Positions 17,001 to 27,969 of a stretch of DNA of 47,672 nucleotides are shown here, piece after piece. A program made the position numbers and the translations under genes. Position 1 is the first letter of the stretch; every line of letters starts with the position of its first letter. Source of the stretch: Myxococcales bacterium (lineage in GTDB: Bacteria > Myxococcota_A > Polyangia > Fen-1088); the NCBI GenBank assembly GCA_003158455.1, contig PMJO01000001.1, positions 1 to 47,672 on the forward strand. The letters run 5' to 3'. The notes under the pieces are model-generated. The model did no database searches and was not told the DNA's origin. It saw only the letters and a list, made by a program, of their open reading frames with translations.

Positions 17001-17187
17001 TTTCGAGGCGGGGACGGAGTCGAATCGACCGCTTGCGCTCGCGGTCGTGGGCGGGCTTTCGTCCTCCACGTTGCTTTCGCTCTTCCTCGTCCCGGTCATG
17101 TTCCTTTTCTTCGCACGCCGGTCAGAAGAACCCCCGCTCAACCCAGTCAGCCCATCGTCTTTCGGGCCCGGCCCTTCTTCTGGGTAG
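14041..17187 (+). CDS. RND-family efflux transporter permease
   Basis: 1048 residues, the full RND length with the duplicated layout: a TM helix, a ~300-residue porter domain, six helices, then the same again. The GTG start overlaps the adaptor stop. The N terminus SLAFRNPIAVLMVGVALVV is family-typical. In TM4, LAMGPLVDQAVVVIESI keeps the first Asp of the proton-relay pair (Asp399) but has Gln400 instead of the second. In TM10, GIAVSNGILLVDAANR has Ser936 where AcrB has Lys940. This differs from AcrB-type multidrug pumps but resembles other uncharacterised RND subgroups, so the substrate cannot be assigned. It ends 80 bases before the convergent porin gene. Confidence 0.92.
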   Translation: MTSLAFRNPIAVLMVGVALVVFAIVVAPRLSVDTFPELTPPVLLVGTLAPGLGPKDVEKTITWRIEKYVSATPGVDHVQSVSRNNLSIVYVWLKWGTDLNSAQTLAQQQVAFAMSAVPKSLGVLPPFVLQYDPANAPVIQVAVSGGGLSGPQLYDYAFNNIEPILEGIPGVASAAIDGGRQRQINVIVDPTRAQARGLTSSNVAAAVAESNALLPSGELISHKFDANVYTNAVATRVPDIGDAVVKLRHNSPVLIRDVARVEDGGQPETQAVAINGQDAVYLNVLRIPGGNVLDMVAAVKKTIAGLTNLPPGIEVTPIFDQSTFVRTSYNGLKTEVIQALVLIALVVLFFLQSMRGTVIVAFSIPLAFAVTLIVLYVTGNTLNAFTLGGLTLAMGPLVDQAVVVIESIHRHQRQGLDPPAAALAGSNAVALPVLASTLCTISVLLPVVLLAGLARRLFVPLAITVAVSMIAAYFVSMMVTPLASRYILRPHRPGRLAQTVSGLIDGMADRYARALRRVLDYRVVLVACAGLLVAASLFVAARLPSTFFPEIDESMEMVYVRMAPGTSLTDARRRINEMGSLLANDLKEDGVKLVLTNIGSPQNIRSAITSPNAGPHMGFIRVALVDPEHRRLDQRQMADRIRAVLNRAYPGTEFLQWPGGLVASVFSNGYLAPIVVELQGEDLATLDAQARQVARVAGTVPGIRDIYPFLQIDYPEIRVETNRTLAGVVQVTARAAAQATLEATLGNINTPSIWVDATNGQSYYVVTFYDPAKVDDASALARIPARLTDDGKAVTLESYGSVHRSLGPIAIERNHLARVAHVLMQTERRDIGSADRELEQRLRTDPRTRNIPFSFVGQIDLMRTTFSGLGVAVGLAVMLVFMIMASQFKSLRLPFVMLFTIPVSFVGIVLALLAGGQGFSITALMGMLMVVGIAVSNGILLVDAANRRYSQGEDKVEAVVAAARSRLVPIAMTSLATIVGLVPTALGFEAGTESNRPLALAVVGGLSSSTLLSLFLVPVMFLFFARRSEEPPLNPVSPSSFGPGPSSG

Positions 17188-17267
17188 TTTCCCGGCGCCA
17201 GCATGGATTCCCCGAGGCCGGACCACGTGGCGGCGATAGAACTGAACCGGACCGGTGTAGCGCCCTG

Positions 17268-18776
17268 CTAGAAGACGTAGAATGCCGAGAACTGAACTCG
17301 CTTGTCGCTAGCCTGGACGCCGTCAAGATAGATTTGGCGGAACCAAGCGTACTCAAACCCGAAGCGAATCGCGTCGTTGGCCGCGAAGAAGAGGTTGCCG
17401 TCCGCCCAATCCTCCTTGTTGAAGATCTTGGTCGTGGCCGTGGAGGAATTCTGGGAAAGCGCATCGATGTTGTTCGAGTTTATGTGGGAGTAGTTTCCCG
17501 AAACCCACATTCGCATGGACGCTGGCAGGAAGTTCGGCAGGTAGTACTGCGCCCCAAGAATATACGATCGCCAGTAGATGACGTGCATGACCGCAGTGAT
17601 GTCGTAGACCGCAAGGCCGTTGTCCACGTCTTGGGCGGTGAATGGGTTTCCCGACGGCAGAGTCGGGGTGAAGGCACCGCCGTTGAATCCAGTGTACAGG
17701 TCTGCAATGCCGCGGCCATAGACGAAGGATCCGGTCACGCTCAGGGCGTTGTCGTCTTTGCTGGACTTGGCCGGTATGACTGGGATCAACCCGTCCACGG
17801 AAATGCCCCAACCGTTCAGCGTGCGACTGATGGTGGGCTTGTCGGCGAACTCAGGCACTTTGAATCGGCGGACAATTCCGGAAACTCCGATCGAAAGCGG
17901 ATCGACGGCCATACCGGTGGCGCCCGCCGTGTGCAACCCCTTCCAGTTGTTGAGTATGAAGCGCACACCGCCGAGTCCGTCCGGAATTGCGGAATCGCGC
18001 TGTGCTGGCCGGGCGCCGGCGAGGGCAACCTCAACGCCCACCAGCCCGGCGTCGAAGAGGTGGGAGAGACGGATTTGCGGCGTGCGCGCGTAGATTTGGC
18101 CCGGCACGCCCTGAATTTCGACCGTGTTGGGATGAAACATCGACTGCCAGCCGAACAGCGACCAGGATTGACCGGCCAGAATGTCGACAATGGGCGTGGC
18201 CAGCTTCAGCGCGGCATGACGAATGCGAAACGTCGGGCTGGTGAAGTAGGAGCCTTCCGAAACCGTGGGGACTCCCGTCGACGGGGCAACCACGGTCGGC
18301 GAGCTTTGCGGCTGGTTGCCCAGAAAGTCCATCTCGAAGATGCCCGAGGTCTTGAGCGACTCGGTTTCCGGCCCGGTGAGCTTGAAGCCGAGCCGCGAGT
18401 TGCGAACCCCGAAGGTCGTTCGGCCTCTGCCATTGGCGTAGGTGCCCGGGCGTGCAATGGACGAGCCGCCGGCGAGATCGCTAAAGCTCTGGGTTGAGTC
18501 GTACATCGAATCAAGTTCAATAAAGCCGTAGAAGGTGGCGTCGAACTTCGTGCTCAACTTGCCGCTGGACGTGGCCGGCGCGGGCGGAGGCGCGGTGGGC
18601 GCGCTCGCCGTCGCGATCGGCGCGGGAACGGGCTGGACCGGGGCGGTGGCCGGCGGCGTCGACTCGCCGACTGCGGGGGCCTGACTGCCGGCTCCGACCG
18701 TCTCTTGCGCAAGGACCGCCGGCGCAGTCAGCAACGAAATTGCCAACAGGATGCTCTGGATCTGCCTTTTCTTCAT
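17268..18776 (-). CDS. Outer-membrane porin-like beta-barrel protein (DcaP-like)
   Basis: 502 residues. ATG 18776 has AAGGAG 10 bases upstream; a TTG at 18785 is only one base from that site and is rejected. The signal peptide MKKRQIQSILLAISLLTAPAVLA (cleaved after ~23) is followed by a Pro/Ala-rich segment (~30-68). The barrel (~75-502) has alternating aromatic strands (FYGFIELDSMYD, FGVRNSRLGFKLTG, GQSWSLFG) and ends in the outer-membrane signature Tyr-Val-Phe. Best likeness is to DcaP-like porins, which form trimeric channels for small anionic or organic solutes. Its substrate is not evident. It is convergent with the efflux operon and divergent from treS. Confidence 0.8.
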   Translation of the reverse strand: MKKRQIQSILLAISLLTAPAVLAQETVGAGSQAPAVGESTPPATAPVQPVPAPIATASAPTAPPPAPATSSGKLSTKFDATFYGFIELDSMYDSTQSFSDLAGGSSIARPGTYANGRGRTTFGVRNSRLGFKLTGPETESLKTSGIFEMDFLGNQPQSSPTVVAPSTGVPTVSEGSYFTSPTFRIRHAALKLATPIVDILAGQSWSLFGWQSMFHPNTVEIQGVPGQIYARTPQIRLSHLFDAGLVGVEVALAGARPAQRDSAIPDGLGGVRFILNNWKGLHTAGATGMAVDPLSIGVSGIVRRFKVPEFADKPTISRTLNGWGISVDGLIPVIPAKSSKDDNALSVTGSFVYGRGIADLYTGFNGGAFTPTLPSGNPFTAQDVDNGLAVYDITAVMHVIYWRSYILGAQYYLPNFLPASMRMWVSGNYSHINSNNIDALSQNSSTATTKIFNKEDWADGNLFFAANDAIRFGFEYAWFRQIYLDGVQASDKRVQFSAFYVF

Positions 18777-18801
18777 TGTTTTCAATCTCCTTGCGCGCAG
18801 G

Positions 18802-18837
18802 CTAGGTGTCAGATGTGACGACCCGGTGACAGCCTAG
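18802..18837. promoter_or_regulatory. Inverted repeat in the porin leader
   Basis: Arms CTAGGTGTCA (18802-18811) and TGACAGCCTAG (18827-18837) pair with one bulged base around a 15-base spacer. The repeat lies about 10 bases upstream of the porin ribosome site in the 190-base porin/treS intergenic region. It could be an operator or a leader hairpin. Confidence 0.5.
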
Positions 18838-18966
18838 AAACTTCTTGGAAAACGGCCGTCGACTAGATTGCGTCGCTGACCTGACGCTTCAAATCCGCCA
18901 GGAACGTGGTAGCCTTCTAGGTCGGCCCGAAGGCAGCAGAACCCGCCGGCAAAAGCAGAGCCCACC

Positions 18967-22284
<3,318 letters not shown>

Positions 22285-22287
22285 CCG

Positions 22288-23550
22288 GTGCACGACTCGA
22301 ACCAGCGGATTGCGACGGCGGCACCTGCGCCGCCCACCACGGCTGAGATCGTGGTCGGGGTACCCAGTTGCAACCACGCCGGGACGGTTGCTCTGGTCCT
22401 GCGCACGGCTCAGACTGGCTTGGGCGAATTCGGCAGCGGTCAGAGCAGCCTGCTGGTCAGCGCCGACACCCAGTCCAGCGACGGTACCCGCGAACAGGTA
22501 CGTGGCTTGCGCGCGGAAAACCCGCTGCTGCGCGAGCTGGGGCCGACTGAGCGCGCGGCTGGCGCGGCAAGCCCGGGTGTCGAGGTCCGGGAGCTGCGCA
22601 TGATCCTGGAGCAGGCGCTGCAGATGCGCGCCCGCGCCTGCCTGGTACTCGACGCCAGCCTGACCAGCATGGCTCCGGACTGGGTGGCGCAGCTTGTGCG
22701 CCCCGTCCTCGACGAGCAATTCGACATGGTGGTTCCCTGTTTCGCCCGGCACAAACTCGATGGCGGCATCAGCAATGGCATCGTGTATCCGCTCACGCGT
22801 GCGCTCTACGGCAAGCGCGTTCGCCAGGCCCTGGGCGGCGTGTTCGCGCTGTCTAGCCGCCTGGTGGAACGGTTCTTGGCAAGGAGGGTCTGGGACATCG
22901 AGGTCTCTGCCCTAGGCACCGACGCCCGGGCCATGACTGAAGCCATCTGCGGCGAGTACGCCGTGTGCCAGGTCTTCTTGGGTCCGGCCGAGCACGCGGG
23001 CAGTGGGTCCTCGCTGGACTTGAGTTCCATCCTGGCGGGGGTGATGGGTTCAGTGTTCGACGAGATGAACCGCAATGTTGCGTTCTGGCAGAAAGTGCGC
23101 GGGTCTCAACCAGTGCGCTGGTTCGGCACGCCGGTCGAGATGGGCGGCAACCCGCCCCCGGTGGACGCGCACAAGATGTGGGAGTCGTTCCGCCTGGGCT
23201 GCCGGACTTTGCAGGACGTGTGGGCCGCGGTCTTGCCACCGGCAACCTTGCTCGCGCTCAAGTATCTGGCGCGCGATGACGCTGCCGGGGCCGGGTTGGC
23301 CGACGATCTCTGGGCGCGCATCGTGTACGACTTCGCGCTCGGCTACCGCCTGGCCGTGATGAACCGCGGCCACCTCTTGCGCGCGCTGACCCCGCTTTAT
23401 CTTGGCTGGCTGGCCTCTTTCGTGCACGAAGTCGGTGCCGCCCCTGCCCAGGACGTGGAACGGCGGGTACAACAGCTTTCTATGGTCTACGAGGCCCAGA
23501 AGCCATATCTAATATCTCGCTGGCGCTGGCCCGATCGCTTCAACCCTTGA
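22288..23550 (+). CDS. GT-A glycosyltransferase (glucosyl-3-phosphoglycerate synthase-like)
   Basis: 420 residues with GTG start, 3 bases after treS, so co-translation is likely. The N terminus EIVVGVPSCNHAGTVALVL and SADTQSSDGTREQV match the nucleotide-binding fold of GT2/GT81-like enzymes. DGGISNGIVYPLTRALYGKRVRQALGG matches the acceptor/nucleotide-site region of GpgS and mannosylglycerate-synthase-like proteins. The usual DxD (DAD) appears here as DAS (Asp122-Ala-Ser124), a change at a metal ligand. Related enzymes make glucosyl- or mannosylglycerate osmolytes, which would suit a trehalose operon. The altered motif leaves activity uncertain. Confidence 0.72.
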   Translation: MHDSNQRIATAAPAPPTTAEIVVGVPSCNHAGTVALVLRTAQTGLGEFGSGQSSLLVSADTQSSDGTREQVRGLRAENPLLRELGPTERAAGAASPGVEVRELRMILEQALQMRARACLVLDASLTSMAPDWVAQLVRPVLDEQFDMVVPCFARHKLDGGISNGIVYPLTRALYGKRVRQALGGVFALSSRLVERFLARRVWDIEVSALGTDARAMTEAICGEYAVCQVFLGPAEHAGSGSSLDLSSILAGVMGSVFDEMNRNVAFWQKVRGSQPVRWFGTPVEMGGNPPPVDAHKMWESFRLGCRTLQDVWAAVLPPATLLALKYLARDDAAGAGLADDLWARIVYDFALGYRLAVMNRGHLLRALTPLYLGWLASFVHEVGAAPAQDVERRVQQLSMVYEAQKPYLISRWRWPDRFNP

Positions 23551-23602
23551 GGTTAGCTTGTTCACCACGAGTACCGGTCAGCGGAGAAAGGAGCGTTGAT
23601 TC

Positions 23603-24304
23603 ATGTGGGACCAAATCAAAGGCGCACTCTACGGGGCCACCCACCGCGTCTTGGTGGGCGTTGCCAATTTCCTGCCTGGATTGCTCGCCTTGGTGCTGGC
23701 GGTGTTGCTTTCATCGCTGGTGGGCTGGGCGCTGGGCGCCCTAGTCGGCCTCATCCTGCGCGCGCTTGATTTCGACAAGCGTTTGCAGAAGTGGGGAACC
23801 GTGGCTCTGGCCGAATGGTCGCCCAAAAACAGCCCGACCCTGCTCTTGCGCAAGACGGTCACCTGGACCGTAGTAGTGCTGGGCTGGTTGGTCGGGCTGA
23901 CCGCATTCGGGGCTGGAGTCACGCCCCAGCTTATCCCCCATGTGGTGGAGTCCCTGCCCAACCTGGGCACCGCCATCATCGTGGTCCTGTTGGGCGTCCT
24001 GCTGGCACGCTTTCTCGCGCGCGCGGTGCTCATCAGTGCGGTCAACATGCAGATTCAGTCGGCGCGTCTGCTCAGCTTGGCGGTGAAATGGCTAGTGCTG
24101 GTCTTGGCCGCGGCCATGGCGCTCGATCACCTGCGTGTCGGGGGCGAGATCGTTCGCTTGGGTTTCGCCATTCTCTTCGGCGGAATTGTCCTCGCGCTGG
24201 CCCTGGCCATTGGACTAGGCTCCAAAGAGATCGTCAGTCGATCTTGGGAGCGCCAAACCCACAGCAAGGCCGACCCGCCCGACGACGCGCTCAAACACCT
24301 GTGA
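23603..24304 (+). CDS. Mechanosensitive-channel-like TM-helix-repeat membrane protein
   Basis: 233 residues; ATG 23603 has AAAGGAG 9-10 bases upstream. Five hydrophobic segments are visible: ~17-50, 85-105, 118-140, 150-172 and 180-205. The layout matches proteins with the conserved TM-helix repeat found beside MscS channels, but the cytoplasmic MscS beta domain is missing: the chain ends soon after the last helix in a polar tail. Position after treS and a GpgS-like gene hints at a link to osmotic response; this is inferred. A strong hairpin follows immediately. Confidence 0.7.
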   Translation: MWDQIKGALYGATHRVLVGVANFLPGLLALVLAVLLSSLVGWALGALVGLILRALDFDKRLQKWGTVALAEWSPKNSPTLLLRKTVTWTVVVLGWLVGLTAFGAGVTPQLIPHVVESLPNLGTAIIVVLLGVLLARFLARAVLISAVNMQIQSARLLSLAVKWLVLVLAAAMALDHLRVGGEIVRLGFAILFGGIVLALALAIGLGSKEIVSRSWERQTHSKADPPDDALKHL

Positions 24305-24305
24305 A

Positions 24306-24340
24306 CCGGTCTGACCCCAACCTTGGTGAGGTCTGACCGG
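24306..24340 (+). terminator. Hairpin after the treS operon
   Basis: Outer arms CCGGTC (24306-24311) and GACCGG (24335-24340) and inner arms GACC...GGTC pair across a short centre, giving a ~16-bp imperfect stem directly after the stop. A second small palindrome TGCAA-AAA-TTGCA follows at 24343-24355. There is no T-run, so an intrinsic terminator is likely but not certain. Confidence 0.5.
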
Positions 24341-24406
24341 AATGCAAAAATTGCAACGGCGAAAGAGTGACCATTCTTGGCTCCTCCTTGGCCACCAACA
24401 CAATGA

Positions 24407-24958
24407 ATGCGTAGTGGAATTCACCTCAGGCTGATCCCGGGTGGCCAAGCGCCGATAGCCCCGGTCGAACCTCTGGACTTCGACCGAGTTTTCCGTGAGC
24501 ACGCAGCCTATGTAGCCGCCATCGGTCTCAAGATCATGGGCCGGGACGACGACCTCGACGACCTGGTGCAGGAGGTCTTCATCGAGGCCCACCGCGGTCT
24601 GGGCCGGCTGCGTGAGCCAGGGGCGCTCAAGAGCTGGTTGGCCCGCATCACGGTGCGGCGAACGATCCGGAAGCTCCGCCGGACGCGCGTCCTCATGCTC
24701 TTCGGCCTCGATGCGCCGTCGGACTACGCGGAAATCGCGGATGTGTCGGCCACGTCCGATGAGCGAGCCCAGGTGGCGCTTGCCTATCGCTCTTTGGAGC
24801 GTCTGCCCGTGGCCGAGCGCGTGGTCTGGGTGCTGCGCCACGTGGAGGGCGAGTCGCTCGACGATATCGCCCAGATATGCGCCTGCTCCAAGTCGACCGT
24901 GCAGCGATGGCTGCGTTTGGCCCAGAAGACCCTCGAGCAGAGGGCGCCCCATGTTTGA
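24407..24958 (+). CDS. ECF-type RNA polymerase sigma factor
   Basis: 183 residues. Region 2 (~24-90) has FDRVFREHAAYVAAIGLKIMG, the -10 recognition segment DDLDDLVQEVFIEAHRGL, and LKSWLARITVRRTIRKLRR. Region 4 (~125-178) has the helix-turn-helix YRSLERLPVAERVVWVLRHV...SLDDIAQICACSKSTVQRWL. This is the usual two-domain ECF layout without region 3. It should direct its own promoter set and is probably controlled by the FecR-like protein whose gene overlaps it by 8 bases. No strong ribosome site is seen before ATG 24407, so the exact start is less certain. Confidence 0.9.
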   Translation: MRSGIHLRLIPGGQAPIAPVEPLDFDRVFREHAAYVAAIGLKIMGRDDDLDDLVQEVFIEAHRGLGRLREPGALKSWLARITVRRTIRKLRRTRVLMLFGLDAPSDYAEIADVSATSDERAQVALAYRSLERLPVAERVVWVLRHVEGESLDDIAQICACSKSTVQRWLRLAQKTLEQRAPHV

Positions 24959-26084
24959 ACCGACTAGCGAGAAGGTCGAGGAGGCACTACGGCACATCCA
25001 GGTGCAGTGGGATGTCGCGCGCACCGAGGACAATCTGCGCCTCGCCCGCCAAAGGATCCGGCGTCGTGGTCGGACACGTGTCGCCGTCGCGGCGCTACTG
25101 CTTGGGGTGGCGATCGCGACTGGGGTGTCGTATCGCCTCTTGCCGGGGGTGCGCGAGGCCGGGAAGGCACCTTCGGTGGTGCAGGATTCACTAGGCCACG
25201 GGCTGCGTTTTTCCGACGGATCCTTGGCGCACCTGCTGGACGATCGCTCTCAGGTCGAGGTGGCGGTCGTGACTGCGCGGGCGATCGATTTGCGCCTCAC
25301 CGTGGGACGGAGCGAGTTCGATGTGGTACCCGATCCCGGTCGTACGTTCACGGTGCACGTGGATGGGATCGTGGTGCGCGTCCTCGGCACCCGGTTCCGG
25401 GTGGAGCGGGAAGACCGGGGCGCCTACGTCTCCGTGTACCGTGGCAAGGTCGAGGTTCGGTGGCCCGGTGGCGCGCGCGTGCTGGCAGAGGGACAGACAG
25501 GGCACTTCCCCGAGGAGATCGCGGAACCGCAGGCTTCTCCGGAAGGGGAAGGGCCGCACAAGATCGAGCCGGCCGCGCCCGTGCTTTCGGCCGCGGAGAT
25601 CTCGCGTCCGGCGGCGCCAGCGTCTCGTGCACGCTTCCGCGCTCTGGCCACGCGCGGTCGGTACGCGGAAGCCTACCGCGTTCTCGCCGGTGCACCGGGC
25701 GTAGTCGACAGTGGAGCCGAAGATCTGATGCTGGCCGCGGATGCCGCCCGACTCTCCGGCCACCCGGCGGAGGCGACGCCCTATTTGGAGCGGATCGTGC
25801 GCAAGTACCGCGGCGACGTACGTGCGCCGCTGGCCGCGTTCACGCTCGGCCGCATTCTGCTCTACCAACTCGGACGCCCGGGCGAGGCTGCCGATGCCTT
25901 CGCTCTGGTTCGCAAGATTCTCCCCGAGGGCCCGCTCTCGTCCGACGCCCTAGCCCGCGAGGCTGAGGCCGCGGACCGCGCCGGCCAGAGGGAGCGCGCG
26001 CGTGGTCTGGCCGAAGCGTATGTGGCCAAGTACCCGTCCGGACGACGGCTTGAATCCGTGCGACGATATGGCCAGTTCGAGTGA
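24951..26084 (+). CDS. FecR-domain membrane protein with helical repeat tail (probable ECF partner)
   Basis: 377 residues from ATG 24951, overlapping the sigma gene. A short cytoplasmic N terminus (1-40) precedes one TM helix (~42-62, VAVAALLLGVAIATGVSYRLL). The periplasmic FecR domain (~70-185) has the strands LRFSDGSLAHLLDDRSQVEV...LRLTVGRSEFDVVP...FTVHVDGIVVRVLGTRFRV...VYRGKVEV. The C-terminal part (~215-377) resembles TPR repeats (ALATRGRYAEAYRVLAGAP, AAFTLGRILLYQLGRPGEAADAF). FecR proteins regulate their cognate ECF factor by membrane signalling, so it is probably an anti-sigma or sigma regulator. The stop overlaps the next gene's GTG. Confidence 0.85.
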   Translation: MFEPTSEKVEEALRHIQVQWDVARTEDNLRLARQRIRRRGRTRVAVAALLLGVAIATGVSYRLLPGVREAGKAPSVVQDSLGHGLRFSDGSLAHLLDDRSQVEVAVVTARAIDLRLTVGRSEFDVVPDPGRTFTVHVDGIVVRVLGTRFRVEREDRGAYVSVYRGKVEVRWPGGARVLAEGQTGHFPEEIAEPQASPEGEGPHKIEPAAPVLSAAEISRPAAPASRARFRALATRGRYAEAYRVLAGAPGVVDSGAEDLMLAADAARLSGHPAEATPYLERIVRKYRGDVRAPLAAFTLGRILLYQLGRPGEAADAFALVRKILPEGPLSSDALAREAEAADRAGQRERARGLAEAYVAKYPSGRRLESVRRYGQFE

Positions 26085-27043
26085 CTTCTTCTCTCAGGCG
26101 ATTTCCTAGCACTGCTCTGAGCGCGCTTGGCTTGGCGGCTCTGGGCCTGGCATCTGCCGGCACGGCCGCGTGGGCCGCAGGGCCGACGGATGCCCAAGTG
26201 AGGCTTGTCACGGAGGCGTGTCCTGACGTCGATGCCACCCGCCTGGAAGAGCTGATCGCCATTGAGCTCGACACTGTGGGTGCCGGCCAGACGCTGTGTC
26301 CCGCGGTCGTGGTGCTGGCGTGCGATGGCGATCGGGTCGCAATCACGGCGACCGAGGCGCAGACCGGCCGCCAGTCTCGCTCCGAGGTGCTCTCGCGCAA
26401 CACGGCCGGGCCAGCGCTCCTGCGCTTGCTTGCACTCTCGGTAAGCGAGTTGGTTGCAACCAGCGAGGTGCCCGCCGAGAAGAGGCTCCCGCCCGTGCGG
26501 GAACCCACGCCCATGCAGCGGTCCGAACCGACGCGCCGGTTTCGTGCTACCGCGGCCGCCTCGATTCGCCGCGTGGCGCGGCCCGCGACTTGGCTGGGAG
26601 GATTCGCACTTGGCGCCGAGTTTGCGTTCGCGCGACACTTCGCTCTGGCCATCGAGGGGCGAGGCGAAATCGGATCCACCGCCACCAGCCTTACCACCGT
26701 TGACTGGCTGGTCGCGGGGGCCAGCGTTGCGTTGCTGGCAGGCGTTGGCCGGGGCGCATGGCGGATCGAGGCCGGACCCGGAGTGGAGGTCGGCCTGGTG
26801 AAGCTTTCCGCGCACGACACCGCGACCGGCGCCAAGGGTAGCAGCCTTTCCGATCCATGGGCCGGGCCGACAGGCAGGTTGCGCGTGATCCGCGCGCTCG
26901 GCAGTCGGGCTTTCCTACTGGGACGGATCGACGGTGGCTGGATCGTGCAAAGGGTGGCCGGAGATGCCAGCGACGGCAGCCCGCTGGTCGAGCTCCGCGG
27001 CGGCTGGGCCGGATTGACCATAGGCGCGGGGATGCTGCTCTGA
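26081..27043 (+). CDS. Putative outer-membrane beta-barrel protein of the ECF/FecR operon
   Basis: 320 residues; the GTG start overlaps the FecR stop (GTGA). A signal peptide (LSALGLAALGLASAGTAAWA) is followed by a small N-terminal domain (~35-130) with a Cys pair (EACPDV, LCPAVVVLACDGD). The C-terminal half has alternating hydrophobic strands (FALGAEFAFARHFALAIEGRGEIG, RIEAGPGVEVGLVKL, FLLGRIDGGWIVQRV, AGLTIGAGMLL) like a small barrel. Sigma/FecR/barrel triplets are frequent in Myxococcota. No named family was recognised. It converges with a GH114 gene 5 bases away. Confidence 0.7.
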   Translation: MTSSLRRFPSTALSALGLAALGLASAGTAAWAAGPTDAQVRLVTEACPDVDATRLEELIAIELDTVGAGQTLCPAVVVLACDGDRVAITATEAQTGRQSRSEVLSRNTAGPALLRLLALSVSELVATSEVPAEKRLPPVREPTPMQRSEPTRRFRATAAASIRRVARPATWLGGFALGAEFAFARHFALAIEGRGEIGSTATSLTTVDWLVAGASVALLAGVGRGAWRIEAGPGVEVGLVKLSAHDTATGAKGSSLSDPWAGPTGRLRVIRALGSRAFLLGRIDGGWIVQRVAGDASDGSPLVELRGGWAGLTIGAGMLL

Positions 27044-27048
27044 CATGG

Positions 27049-27852
27049 TCACCGGCATGGCCAGCGGGCCGCGTCCAGGCTCACGTTCTTCTTCATCGAG
27101 TTGAAATTGAGCGCGTTTGCCTGTGGGCAGAAGACGCTGGTTTCCAGATTGAACTCGACGTGAAACACCGCCTTGCCCGCGTCGACGAACGGCTGTACCC
27201 GATTGCACTCATTGTATTCGAAGCACTGCTCGTCGAGAATCCAGTCGAAGTCGCCGAACAGATCTGCCACCTGACCGAGGTCGTTCCCGAGTCCGACAGA
27301 AAGCCCGCGTGCGTGAGCTTCCGTGGCCAGAAACCGGTTGTAGGCGAGCTGGTCGGCGGCCGTGAGCGGAAAGCCAGTTGCGTTCGTGTATCCGTCCACA
27401 TTGTCCACGCCAACGCCGTCGAAGCCCTTGCTGTGGCAGATATCCAGCCGTGCCTTCATGATGGGCCCCAGCACGTCAGTGGCACGGATGTCGAGCCACC
27501 GCTCGCCAGATGAGCCTTGCGTGTTGCCGAGAACTGATGCCGGAAAGCTTGCGGCATCCGAGCGCCAGTCCTCGTAGCTACCGGCGCTGATGTTGCATAT
27601 CACCTTGGCGCCCTTCCGGTGGAGAGTCGCGACGACACTGGCATCCACGTCGAAGAGATCGATGTCGAACATCTGCACGTCGGGCGCGGTGTCGACGGTG
27701 CCAGTGAGCTGGATCTGCCAACTCGTCACTGTCGCTGGATGCCAGACAGTGGTGTCAGCGAGAGTGAGGATCGTGCCCCGATTCTCGCCGCACCCGCCAA
27801 GCGCCGTAGCGGCGAGGCAGCACAGCACGACGGCGTCCCGGCCATGGTTCAT
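27049..27852 (-). CDS. GH114-like endo-alpha-1,4-polygalactosaminidase lipoprotein
   Basis: 267 residues. The signal peptide AVVLCCLAATALGGC gives lipidated Cys21, and the catalytic domain begins almost at once with no Gly linker. Family motifs are WQIQLTG, FDIDLFDVDASVV, GAKVICNISAGSYEDWRSD, FDGVGVDNVDGYTNATGFPLT and DWILDEQCFEYNEC. The family cleaves alpha-1,4-linked galactosamine polymers, such as those in Pel-like or galactosaminogalactan exopolysaccharides. It is divergent from a second GH114 gene 117 bases away. Substrate is inferred from the family only. Confidence 0.87.
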   Translation of the reverse strand: MNHGRDAVVLCCLAATALGGCGENRGTILTLADTTVWHPATVTSWQIQLTGTVDTAPDVQMFDIDLFDVDASVVATLHRKGAKVICNISAGSYEDWRSDAASFPASVLGNTQGSSGERWLDIRATDVLGPIMKARLDICHSKGFDGVGVDNVDGYTNATGFPLTAADQLAYNRFLATEAHARGLSVGLGNDLGQVADLFGDFDWILDEQCFEYNECNRVQPFVDAGKAVFHVEFNLETSVFCPQANALNFNSMKKNVSLDAARWPCR

Positions 27853-27969
27853 CGCCTGGCAAGACTACCAGATGGCAAGCATGAACCACGAGGAACCAAC
27901 AGGCACCGGATTCCCGATCGAGGTCGATCACCTGACCATGTTTGCCCGCGGGTTGGCCACATCAAGGAC

